The notes below the pieces were generated by a model that ran no database searches, was not told the origin of the DNA, and worked only from the letters and a program-made list of their open reading frames with translations. From Sulfurirhabdus sp043759595 (lineage in GTDB: Bacteria > Pseudomonadota > Gammaproteobacteria > Burkholderiales > SMCO01): 9,961 nt of DNA. The DNA is taken from NCBI GenBank assembly GCA_043759595.1, contig JAYVLG010000091.1, forward strand, positions 1 through 9,961, written 5' to 3'. The stretch's first letter is position 1; every line of letters begins with the position of its first letter. Positions 1 through 8,416 of this stretch are shown one piece after another. A program made the translations under genes and the position numbers.

Positions 1-3000
1 CGTGAGCTTCATCTCCAGCACCGATTTCGATATCACCTTGACGTACGCGAATATTTCTTTGCTCACCAAAGCTACCCGCCTCAAGTGAGGCATTCAGTGC
101 CGAAAAACTCGTTAACGTTTTACTGTCCTGGGTATAACTGCCTTGATGGCTACCGCTCTGAGCGCTACCCATAACCACACCCGCCAGATTAACTTTCCCC
201 TGTGTAGCAATCGTACTCAAGCTGCCTGCATCCCCCCCCTCCTTAGCACCGGAAACATCAATTTTAGCGCCAGACTGAATATCAACATTGCCACTAGCGG
301 ATGTCAAAATCACCTGACCACCAGGAGCTGAAACTGTTACATCGCCAAATGGCTTTGCGACACCGGCAACATTTATATTTGAGCCAGCACCCAGCGTGAC
401 ATTATCCTCGACTGCATTTCCCGTTGCGGTGAGTTTGACTATGCCTGCGGGCAATTCGATATTGCCATTTTGTTCAATGCTTTTTCCGGAAATTGCCAAT
501 CGTCCATTAATTGGTGCATCAGCAAGTGCCAAGGCATTAGCCGATTTAGCAATACTCACTTTCCCATCTGCTGTCAGGCTTTGGTCTGACTTGCTTGCAG
601 TCGTCAATCGAGCTGCCTGCAGAGCAAGTTCTCCTCCATTTACTTTTAAACTTCCTGGTCCATTTCCAGAAATCTCACCGTCTGTCAGCATTCCCACGCT
701 GGCAAAACCACTTACTTGCTTTTCACCTGCACCTGCTGTGATATTGCGTTTCCCAGACAAGCTGAGTGACATACCAGACACTGGCGCCAACAAGGTGGCC
801 GCACTCCCGCTATTTTTAAACGTGATATCCCCTGCTGTCAGGTTCGCTTCATTTGCATTATTGCCATAACCACGCAGTCCAGCAGCATCCAGGGAAAGAT
901 GATTGATTGTTTGATCGGCAGTTGCACCACCGACTTTTACGTTGCCATAAAAATCGATCGTACTGTAGCTTTTCAAATACAGGCTATCGATGCTTCCCAA
1001 TGCTGCAAGCAATGCGTTGGGTAGCGCAAGCCCGTCAGACAAACCTGCGGTTTCTCCCAAATTAATGAGATTGGCTCCAAGGCTCAGACTACCACCATGC
1101 AATTTCAGTTCAGCTGCAGATACGGTAGCAAGGGTTGCGTCCAACACTATCGACTTGCCATCCAGTACCACATTATTTTGCACATCCAGCGTACCGGTTA
1201 CCTTGCTGACATTTTCTCGCTTTACTGCGGCATAATCACCCGCGGACACACGTAACAAAGCGCCATCGCCATTTCCATCGCGCCCTAATATAATATCCTG
1301 CGAAGCGTCTACGGTTCCTACAGCCTGAATGACACTGCCTTTGGAAACCGTCAATTTATCTTTGGCAACCAGCAATACTTCCGGTGCTTTCAGTGCATTA
1401 TCCACACTGGTTGCAATGAACAAGTTATCTGATTTTGTTGTAATGACCTGACCATCCGATGCAACGCTTCGGGTACCCCCAAGAAACAGACTTTCAGCGC
1501 CAAGACTATTCAAAGAAACTGTATCTATCCCTACATAACCAGCAGGTATGTCATTCGCACCTCCAACTGCCAGGTTCTGCGCAACGATGTCAACAATCGC
1601 GCCTTTGCCTCCCGCTTTGTTCGCTATTAATGGTGATCCACCTAATGAAAACGTCTGAGTGGCTGAAAGTATCAATTGACCTGCATCCATCGGCAAGCGT
1701 GGCAAGATTGCGCCACTCGCAACATTATCTGTAAAGAATTTGTTGCCGTATGACTCCAGGTAAACCGCTTCTTTTTTAATATCTGTGCCGGTACGCACAG
1801 CGAAACCAGAAAAACGTGCCGAGTCATTGACCTGATTCACAACCGTACGATAGCCCGCAACGATATTTGTGCCATCAGCCTGAATAATCGGTTGTTGCGG
1901 CAACATATCACGGTAGCCGCTTACTGCCTGCACCATGAAAGCGCCCGGCAGCAACGCATAACGTGCTGGCAAAAGTGTATAAACACCAGCAGGCAGGCCA
2001 GCCATCCCTGACAAATAAACGCTATCGCCCGGTTTAACCGTTGACCCCGTATAAGACTGTGCGTCATAAGGAGCATATGTACCATTTAAGCCAGGCATAA
2101 CCGCATAAGTATCTGGCCCATTCAAAATATCAACCGATCTTGTTGGCGGACCGGGAATAAACTCCGTTCCAAATATATCTCCACCGCCGCTGATATCCAC
2201 TTTGGCACCGGATTCTACTGTCACATCTTTACCATCGAGGGACACAATTTTTTCTGTCGGCTTCAGAATGGCTATTTTTGCATCTTGATTGAGGGTATAA
2301 AGCCAATCTTTTCCATTAGAGGTTCCGCCAAAGGGAATAATCTGGCCTTCTGCTGAAGCTGAAGTAATACTGTCTTTCCCTAACGTCAGGTTTTCACTTG
2401 CTTTAAAAGCAATAGTTCCCAGTGGTGCTTTAATCACACCTTCCTGCAGGATATTGGGTGCCGTAAGCGTCAATTTACCGCCTGCAGAAAGAACTGGCAT
2501 ATCGACAGCACCCGTTCTAGCAATGCGAATTTGTCCCAGAGCGTCGTTGCTCAGCACGCCAAGGTTAAATTGGGTTAACGTGGTTGGATATATCTGGCGT
2601 GCCAGCAATGACAGATCAGACCATGCTGATAACGCGCCGGTTAAGGCCGGATTAACCGTATCGTTATTCCATACACCTTTCAGCCGTATATCACCCATAC
2701 TGTTTAACGCAGTATGATTAAACCCGCTCAGTGCAACATTGCCTTCCAGATCGATCAAGTCAGCATTGCCCGTCAGTTTAGCTGCACCATCTTGCGCCAC
2801 TGGAATTGTTTGGTAATTAGGGTTGCTGTTAGCGATATGCAAATAACTGGTGTTCAAGTTCACAATTGCACCAGGTGTCGCTGCAATGGTTGGCGCATCC
2901 AGCGTGATCGAACGTGCCGTATCCAGCGACACATCTCCTGTGAATCGAACCGCCTGCTGGGCCTGTAATTCAACCTGGCTGAAGCCACCGACCTTCAAAC

Positions 3001-6000
3001 TGTCTGCAGCAACCATCCCCTTGCCGTTGTAGTTCGCAGTATTAATGACATCTTCAGGTTTAAGCCCCGCAGGTACAAATCCAGCATGCTGCGCCAGAAT
3101 AACCTGGCGATCATTGGTCGGATAGGGATTAGTGACCTGATCACTCGGGATTGCCAAATTGTTATTTGTGTCAACACTGAGGCTAAACGTGCCGGCCTGC
3201 GCCCCCTGGCCGCCTGCCATGCCAATCATGCTACCATCCAGCAAGGCTCCCTCTCGGGTTGAAATGCTGATTGACCCTGCATCACTCGCGACTGTCACAG
3301 GCTGATACCTTGCACCATTCGCACCTGAACGCAGAATGTCTACAGTGCCGCTCGTACCGGAAACATCCATAACCGATCCGCTTTCAGCCACCACGTAGCC
3401 TTTATTCGCCACAATAGATATTGCACCACCATTGAGCACTTCACCTTGACGCAAGCCATTAACGGCATCAGGTTGCGTTTGATCCGCACCTCTGCTCAAC
3501 AATTGAGCGTTATGATCCAGCCAGATTGACTGATTTGAAAGAAAACCAACTTCACCGCTAGTACCAGGCGTACCCAGCATGGTTAAATTAATGGCGCCTG
3601 CCGGTGCCTCTACCGTGCCACTGAGCGTCATTTGACGACCAGCCACAAGATTGACAGTACCCTTCGACTCTACCCGAAGCACGGCATTTTGTTCCAACTG
3701 CAACGTACCACGATTCACATTATCGGAAGACAAGGTCAGGCTGACAGGCTTGCGCAAGAGTGGGTCCAGCAAAGCATGTTGGCTTATGGACGCCATGCTG
3801 CTGCCTGTCGGTGCCGATTGAGAAGCAGGTTTCAGAATCAGGTTTTCAGCCTTTGCATTGACGGTTGTCCCGGCTGCAACAGAGAGTGATTCAATACCAT
3901 TTACTTTGTATGAATTAAAACCACCCGCAGTGAAGAAACTCTCAGGCAGCACTAAAACGCCTGACTCCGCTTGGCCACCTATTTTCACTTTGCTTGCAGA
4001 GACAGCCAGGCTACCCCCCTTGTTCAGGGCATAACCACTCATGCTTCCATCCAGCGTGAGCGTAGATTCATTTAGTTGCAAGGCAGGCTGCCCCACGCCA
4101 CTTTTTATCGAAATGGCACCTGCATCTGCGCCACTACCCAACTTGCCGTTACCCTTCAGCCAACCCCCGCTGGAAACATCCAGTTTGCTTGCGTTACTCA
4201 ACACAACATTTGAATAGGCATTGATATCAATTGCACCACCTTTAATCATCAAAGGATCTTGTGGAGCAAAACCAGCTGGATAAAGCGAATCATTTATCCA
4301 GCCACCGCTTGCATCCAGCACGCCACTGACTGTCACTGACTTTCCGGCTTGCCCGTTAACACTTTGCGCCTGTAATGTAATCTTGCCGGAGTGGGCCGTT
4401 ATAGAACCCGATACATTCACCTCGTTTCCTGCCAGTTTGACACTGCCATCAGGCATATTCAGCTTTGCATCTGCAGCGACATCCACTTTCCCATTGCTGT
4501 AAACTTCAAGATTGGTAACCGCGTTTTTACCCATCATGCCGGCCGATAACTGCACGTTATTGACTCTGTCTGCAGGTAAAGCATTACCCTGATTAAACCC
4601 GGCAGGTAATGGCGCAGCACTCGCCACAATACTGACATCCGGTGTTTTGAAATCAGGCGGAACCGAATCGGTTATATGGGATACATCACCTATAACAAGG
4701 GTCGCACCTTTTGGTGTCATGGTGTAGCGTGCTTTGTAAAGCGCACTGGCAGCGTTGCCAGGATCAATTTCTGAATAGGGCTGTCGCTGATAAATACCCG
4801 CTGTGGTCTGGCCGACTATACTGCCATTCAACACCATGGATGGCGCGATGAATTGAACCGTACCGGCGTTTTTACCTTCCGTGTATCCTGAAGCCGGATC
4901 ACCCCGACCGCTTGCCACTGAGGGTGCAGTCCAGGTTTTGGTTATGTCCCATTTAGCGTAATCGCGAGTAAGCACCCCGGCGAAGCCATCGTAAATACGG
5001 TCAGGAGTCGCTTCACTGATATCGTACACCACACCTTGAGAAATCAGTTTGGTAGTATTCAAGAAACCATCAAGGTACTTGATCGACCCGCCAGATACGT
5101 CGATCTTTGCTCCATCTTTCATGACAATATCGCCTTCCGAAGCGATCTTTACCGTGCCACCTGTTGAAGTCCGTTCAGCAACAGTGCGTTCAATTTTACT
5201 TTCGTAGCCAGAATAATCGGCGAGAGGCGTCCCTTTACTGATATCCACGCTCACGGTTTTGCCATGCAGAAAACTGTTGCTTTGCAGGGGTGAATCTTTA
5301 AGTTCAGCTCCGTACAAATCCACCTGAACCAGGTTTCTTTCAATAGCCACAGGCACATCTTTACTGCCGGAAACGTCAATCAAACTGCCGCTATCCAGAA
5401 AAACCCTGCTACTATTTTTTTCAGCACCTGGCACGGTAAGTGGCAAATCGAAAGGCTTGAGCGTTTGCGGATTTTCTACCGCACTTAATGTGACCTGCCC
5501 TCCAGTTGCAATGATTTTGCTATTTCCCAGCATATTTATCTGGTTGCCCACCACCTCTACCCGAGAAGGATTAAACTGCTGAGCATCAGGGCTGGCTGCT
5601 GTATCTTTCAAGTCTGGTAACACTTCCGTAACGCTGCCATCTCCCAGTGTCACTGTGCCGGTTTTTGTCGCATTAACAAACTTGTCGGTACTTCCATTAC
5701 CGTTGGCACGTAATGTACTTGTTACGGTATCTCGTGCCAGCAAACGAATAGAACCATTTGCATTAACCGAGGTAGTCGCAGTAATTCTGCCCTGCTGGTT
5801 CACCGCCAATCCAATCAGCGTGGCGTTACCGCGTTCCGCTAAAATCGTACCCAGGTTGGCAGCTGTTCCACCGTTGTCCACTTCAACCAGCAAACCTCGC
5901 AAATTATTACTTAATGAGGCACCATTCCCCAGATTGCCGGTGTTTTGCAAATTCGTGGCATCATCAATCGAAGTCAGATAAACCTTGCTGCCCGCTGCAA

Positions 6001-6694
6001 GAATAGTCTGACCGTCAGGAGTCGTAATGACGCCGTGATTTTCTACATTGGGCGCAAAAAGCATAATCTTGCCGCCAGATAAGGCAGATAAATTAGCCCC
6101 CTCTTCCACCCGAATAAAACCACTGCCAGAACCACCTGCAAAGACCGGGCTACCATCTTTCACATTACCAATTCCCCCATTGAAAATGCTGTCCTCAATA
6201 TTCAATGAGGAGGCTATAAACGAACTGGCGTTAACCTGAGAATCTTTACCAAAAATAATACCATTCTGGTTAACCAGGTAAATTTGACCATTTGCCGTCA
6301 AATGGCCCTGAATCACAGATGGTCTATTGTCAAAAATCCGGTTCAGTGCAGTAGCACTGGAATTAGGCTGATTGAATACAACTGCACTGTCACGGGCAAT
6401 ATCGAATGATTGCCAGTTAAAAATGGCACTCTGGCTTATCTGATTAATTGTCAGCGTATTACCAGATCGAGAAGGATCATTAGCCAAAGTTGCTGCGCTA
6501 CCTCGCCAATTCGCGCTTGCAACGGGCAATGGCAATACAGGTGAAACAGTTGTATCTGCAATCGCCGCTGTGCAAGATAAAACACCACTTGCCCACAATA
6601 CAAAAATACTGGAGTTGACTTTACGTTTGGAGAAAAATGCCACCCATTGGGGTATAAATTCGCGTGTTTCGATAAGAGTTTGATCAGAATTCAT
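1..6694 (-). CDS. Giant filamentous-haemagglutinin-like TpsA exoprotein, two-partner secretion (3' end outside window)
   Basis: This is a surface or secreted adhesin-like exoprotein of the two-partner secretion (type Vb) pathway. The frame is open from the ATG at 6694 to base 1, 2231 codons with no stop, so the true protein is longer. The start is set by AGGA at 6701-6704, six bases upstream. The N-terminus is long: about 24 polar residues ending in KRK (23-25), then a hydrophobic stretch (about 30-45) and a likely signal peptidase site after AIA46. The TPS/haemagglutination domain spans roughly 55-170, with SAIFNWQSFDI near 89-99, SATALNRI at 113-120 and NQNGIIFG at 142-149, a variant of the family NPNG motif. 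The rest is Gly/Ser/Asn/Val-rich beta-helix-like sequence with recurring DVSG-type motifs (D440, D532, D794, D839, D1110, D1500, D2146). I read no cysteine after C41, which is usual for TPS exoproteins. Two stretches (about 535-670 and 1505-1650) do not look like beta-helix repeats. The adhesin or ligand specificity cannot be told from the sequence. Confidence 0.95.
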   Translation of the reverse strand, partial: MNSDQTLIETREFIPQWVAFFSKRKVNSSIFVLWASGVLSCTAAIADTTVSPVLPLPVASANWRGSAATLANDPSRSGNTLTINQISQSAIFNWQSFDIARDSAVVFNQPNSSATALNRIFDNRPSVIQGHLTANGQIYLVNQNGIIFGKDSQVNASSFIASSLNIEDSIFNGGIGNVKDGSPVFAGGSGSGFIRVEEGANLSALSGGKIMLFAPNVENHGVITTPDGQTILAAGSKVYLTSIDDATNLQNTGNLGNGASLSNNLRGLLVEVDNGGTAANLGTILAERGNATLIGLAVNQQGRITATTSVNANGSIRLLARDTVTSTLRANGNGSTDKFVNATKTGTVTLGDGSVTEVLPDLKDTAASPDAQQFNPSRVEVVGNQINMLGNSKIIATGGQVTLSAVENPQTLKPFDLPLTVPGAEKNSSRVFLDSGSLIDVSGSKDVPVAIERNLVQVDLYGAELKDSPLQSNSFLHGKTVSVDISKGTPLADYSGYESKIERTVAERTSTGGTVKIASEGDIVMKDGAKIDVSGGSIKYLDGFLNTTKLISQGVVYDISEATPDRIYDGFAGVLTRDYAKWDITKTWTAPSVASGRGDPASGYTEGKNAGTVQFIAPSMVLNGSIVGQTTAGIYQRQPYSEIDPGNAASALYKARYTMTPKGATLVIGDVSHITDSVPPDFKTPDVSIVASAAPLPAGFNQGNALPADRVNNVQLSAGMMGKNAVTNLEVYSNGKVDVAADAKLNMPDGSVKLAGNEVNVSGSITAHSGKITLQAQSVNGQAGKSVTVSGVLDASGGWINDSLYPAGFAPQDPLMIKGGAIDINAYSNVVLSNASKLDVSSGGWLKGNGKLGSGADAGAISIKSGVGQPALQLNESTLTLDGSMSGYALNKGGSLAVSASKVKIGGQAESGVLVLPESFFTAGGFNSYKVNGIESLSVAAGTTVNAKAENLILKPASQSAPTGSSMASISQHALLDPLLRKPVSLTLSSDNVNRGTLQLEQNAVLRVESKGTVNLVAGRQMTLSGTVEAPAGAINLTMLGTPGTSGEVGFLSNQSIWLDHNAQLLSRGADQTQPDAVNGLRQGEVLNGGAISIVANKGYVVAESGSVMDVSGTSGTVDILRSGANGARYQPVTVASDAGSISISTREGALLDGSMIGMAGGQGAQAGTFSLSVDTNNNLAIPSDQVTNPYPTNDRQVILAQHAGFVPAGLKPEDVINTANYNGKGMVAADSLKVGGFSQVELQAQQAVRFTGDVSLDTARSITLDAPTIAATPGAIVNLNTSYLHIANSNPNYQTIPVAQDGAAKLTGNADLIDLEGNVALSGFNHTALNSMGDIRLKGVWNNDTVNPALTGALSAWSDLSLLARQIYPTTLTQFNLGVLSNDALGQIRIARTGAVDMPVLSAGGKLTLTAPNILQEGVIKAPLGTIAFKASENLTLGKDSITSASAEGQIIPFGGTSNGKDWLYTLNQDAKIAILKPTEKIVSLDGKDVTVESGAKVDISGGGDIFGTEFIPGPPTRSVDILNGPDTYAVMPGLNGTYAPYDAQSYTGSTVKPGDSVYLSGMAGLPAGVYTLLPARYALLPGAFMVQAVSGYRDMLPQQPIIQADGTNIVAGYRTVVNQVNDSARFSGFAVRTGTDIKKEAVYLESYGNKFFTDNVASGAILPRLPMDAGQLILSATQTFSLGGSPLIANKAGGKGAIVDIVAQNLAVGGANDIPAGYVGIDTVSLNSLGAESLFLGGTRSVASDGQVITTKSDNLFIATSVDNALKAPEVLLVAKDKLTVSKGSVIQAVGTVDASQDIILGRDGNGDGALLRVSAGDYAAVKRENVSKVTGTLDVQNNVVLDGKSIVLDATLATVSAAELKLHGGSLSLGANLINLGETAGLSDGLALPNALLAALGSIDSLYLKSYSTIDFYGNVKVGGATADQTINHLSLDAAGLRGYGNNANEANLTAGDITFKNSGSAATLLAPVSGMSLSLSGKRNITAGAGEKQVSGFASVGMLTDGEISGNGPGSLKVNGGELALQAARLTTASKSDQSLTADGKVSIAKSANALALADAPINGRLAISGKSIEQNGNIELPAGIVKLTATGNAVEDNVTLGAGSNINVAGVAKPFGDVTVSAPGGQVILTSASGNVDIQSGAKIDVSGAKEGGDAGSLSTIATQGKVNLAGVVMGSAQSGSHQGSYTQDSKTLTSFSALNASLEAGSFGEQRNIRVRQGDIEIGAGDEAH

Positions 6695-8249
6695 AGAGCA
6701 TCCTAAAGTGCATGCGTATATCACCGGAATGGGTATTGGCTGATTCCCTGAATGCCCTGCCCAAATCAAAAGAAGCGCTTAAGTTGCGCCAGGCTTTCAT
6801 CCGTGCGCCAAAACCTGCACTTGTTAACGTATAACGGGATTTTTGCTGCGGTAGAGGATCACTGACACGAAGCGCCGCGCTATCCAGGAATACAAGAAAA
6901 TGCAGATCGTCTAAATTGCTGGAAATCAGATTGGCTACCGACGGACTGCGAAGTTCCAGCGTGGCATGCAAGGCATCATCACCCATCGCTTCAGACTCCA
7001 GATAACCGCGAACGGTATCGGCACCCCCTGCACCATATTGTTCATTACTGATAAGCGGTTGGTCTGCCCACTGTCCGCCGATTTTTGCCATATAGCTGTA
7101 ATTTCCAAACAGCTTGCTGCTATGCTCAACTTCGCCACGCAGATAAAAATAATTCGGCTGAGCCAGATAGCGCTTGTTGCCAAATTCTTCCGGTTTGTTA
7201 CTCAATCCCCGTACTGCAAAGTTAGCACTCAGGTTATATTGAGTAAGGCTTGGCTCAAGCTGACTGGTGGCATTGTATGAAAGCGAAAATGGCAGGTAAC
7301 TGATGGGCGTACTGAAACTGTCGGACCCGCGCAATGCCAGGTCTTCTTTAAAGTCTTTATAATCCGCACCAAATGACAAAGAGTGGAATAGCTGACTGCT
7401 GCCCGGCAAGGGAACAATGCGCCGAATACCATAAATCGTACCGTTACCCTGCACGGTAATATCACCCACTGCCGCAACATCACTACGGGTGCGAATGGCA
7501 TACATAGCCAGCGCATCCCCTTTATCAGAAAGAGGAATAAGGTAAGACGCAGAAAACACGCTAACCTGACTGGGTTCTTTTGGCGCAGTCTGATATTGCA
7601 GACTTAAGCTGTGCTCCCGTTGCCATAAATTATCGTAACGCACCATACCAATTGCCCGCAAAGGGGTCGTATTCGCACCATGACGATCATTGAGTTCCAG
7701 GCTGGCATGCAAGGGCAGCTTATCATCCACTTTGAGATCAACATCAACCGTACCAGGGGTCTTGCCCGCTTTCAGGATAGGCGTAACGCGGCGGTCTGCA
7801 GTGGTATTGACTGAAGCAATATCTTTCTGCAAATCCGGGAAGTAAGGCACACTGCCTTCTGCAATGGAAGGGGTTTTGGCCAGAATACGGCCCTGTGAAA
7901 AATAACGCGAGCCTGTGACCCGCACTTTACTGATGGTGCCTTCTGTGACTTTAAGATGAATAGTCCCGCTATCCACCTTTTGCTCAGGAATATCCACCAG
8001 CACAGTAGAATAGCCTGCATCGTGATACGCGCGTTCCAGATTTTCCCGCGCGTGCTCCACATCATCAACGGTTTTTTTCTCACCCAGCCAAGGGTAGACC
8101 ACTTCTTCAACCGTAATAACCGGCAATACCGAATTACCTTCGATCTGATATTCCATCACGTCAAAACGGGGTTTTTCTTCTACTTTATCTTCCCCGGCAA
8201 AAGCTTGAGTCGCCAGAATGAATCCCATCAATAACAATGTAAGCCGCAT
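6684..8249 (-). CDS. TpsB outer-membrane transporter, FhaC/ShlB/HecB family
   Basis: This is the outer-membrane pore that recognises and secretes the partner exoprotein encoded immediately downstream. The 521 residues match the usual family size. A signal peptide with a likely cut after AFA18 is followed by a first POTRA domain (about 28-103, ShlB POTRA type, containing YQIEGNSVLP and ERAYHDAGY). A second POTRA domain spans about 105-178 (ISKVRVTGSRYFS). The rest, from about 180, is the 16-stranded barrel. The L6-loop signature VRGY is at 413-416 within GGADTVRGYLESEAMG, and the second conserved motif, FLDSA, is at 454-458. The chain ends in Phe after alternating hydrophobic residues (RMLYEF), the normal C-terminal signal for BAM-dependent barrel insertion. 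AGGA at 8255-8258, five bases before the ATG, supports the start. Its stop codon lies inside tpsA (11-bp overlap). I do not see a clear long N-terminal plug helix like that of Bordetella FhaC. No frameshift or missing motif was seen. Substrate assignment to the adjacent TpsA is inference from the operon. Confidence 0.96.
   Translation of the reverse strand: MRLTLLLMGFILATQAFAGEDKVEEKPRFDVMEYQIEGNSVLPVITVEEVVYPWLGEKKTVDDVEHARENLERAYHDAGYSTVLVDIPEQKVDSGTIHLKVTEGTISKVRVTGSRYFSQGRILAKTPSIAEGSVPYFPDLQKDIASVNTTADRRVTPILKAGKTPGTVDVDLKVDDKLPLHASLELNDRHGANTTPLRAIGMVRYDNLWQREHSLSLQYQTAPKEPSQVSVFSASYLIPLSDKGDALAMYAIRTRSDVAAVGDITVQGNGTIYGIRRIVPLPGSSQLFHSLSFGADYKDFKEDLALRGSDSFSTPISYLPFSLSYNATSQLEPSLTQYNLSANFAVRGLSNKPEEFGNKRYLAQPNYFYLRGEVEHSSKLFGNYSYMAKIGGQWADQPLISNEQYGAGGADTVRGYLESEAMGDDALHATLELRSPSVANLISSNLDDLHFLVFLDSAALRVSDPLPQQKSRYTLTSAGFGARMKAWRNLSASFDLGRAFRESANTHSGDIRMHFRMLYEF
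6701..6704 (-). promoter_or_regulatory. Ribosome binding site of tpsA, inside the end of tpsB
   Basis: On the coding strand AGGA lies six bases before the ATG at 6694. It sits within the last codons of the transporter gene. Because the tpsA start lies upstream of the tpsB stop (6684-6686), ribosomes finishing tpsB can reinitiate on tpsA. This supports translational coupling and fixes the chosen tpsA start. Confidence 0.7.
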
Positions 8250-8275
8250 TTTTATCCTGTTTTTATCACTACTTC

Positions 8276-8318
8276 TGGTTATTTATCCATCCCTTCATCA
8301 GAGATGGATAAATAACCA
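8276..8318. repeat. Perfect 16-bp inverted repeat (hairpin) upstream of tpsB
   Basis: The arms TGGTTATTTATCCATC (8276-8291) and GATGGATAAATAACCA (8303-8318) are exact reverse complements around an 11-base loop. The hairpin ends 26 bases before the tpsB start codon in the transcript. No U-tract follows it on the coding strand, so it is not a standard intrinsic terminator. Its position just ahead of the ribosome site would suit control of tpsB translation or RNA stability. It could equally be an operator or the end of a small mobile repeat. Confidence 0.85.
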
Positions 8319-8350
8319 AACCATTCTCAGAAAAAAAAGAATGGTTTGGT
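8315..8350. repeat. Perfect 13-bp inverted repeat with a U-rich loop, interlocked with the preceding repeat
   Basis: The arms ACCAAACCATTCT (8315-8327) and AGAATGGTTTGGT (8338-8350) are exact reverse complements around a 10-base loop containing part of an A8 run (T8 on the transcribed strand). In the minus-strand transcript this hairpin comes first, after the stop of the PstS-like gene, and it shares bases 8315-8318 with the next hairpin. It may act as a terminator-like or processing stem for the upstream gene, but the U-tract is in the loop rather than after the stem, so a canonical terminator is not supported. Confidence 0.8.
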
Positions 8351-8416
8351 GGGTTGTACGGCAAAACAACATTGCATTGCATTACCGTACTTGCATGACA
8401 CTACTTAAGAAACAAC

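Larger units (their letters stand above)
8250..8416. other. 167-bp intergenic region between the PstS-like gene and tpsB
   Basis: This is the longest non-coding stretch of the window. It holds two adjacent perfect inverted repeats (8276-8318 and 8315-8350) and a weaker 6-bp inverted repeat (GTACGG at 8356-8361 with CCGTAC at 8385-8390, around a short ATTGC direct repeat). The tpsB ribosome site is at 8255-8258. I see no convincing sigma-70 promoter, so it is open whether tpsB-tpsA has its own promoter or is read through from the upstream gene. Confidence 0.6.

Noticed and set aside
224..230. GGAGG-like sequence and ATG around the G8 tract as an internal translation start
   Set aside because: The ATG is out of frame and meets TGA after four codons, so no product would result; the purine run is explained by the codons of the DVSGAKEGG stretch.
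143..6239. Many short plus-strand open frames across the first 6.2 kb
   Set aside because: All lie opposite the continuous minus-strand TpsA frame, have no family features and mostly no ribosome sites; they are antisense shadows of a low-stop, repeat-rich gene.
6935..8110. Other-frame open frames within the tpsB gene on both strands
   Set aside because: The TpsB frame is complete with POTRA and barrel motifs; the alternatives have unlikely composition and no recognisable domain.
8356..8390. 6-bp GTACGG/CCGTAC dyad with ATTGC direct repeats after the PstS-like stop
   Set aside because: The stem is short, the loop is over 20 bases and there is no U-tract; not enough for a terminator or operator call, so it is mentioned only in the intergenic entry.
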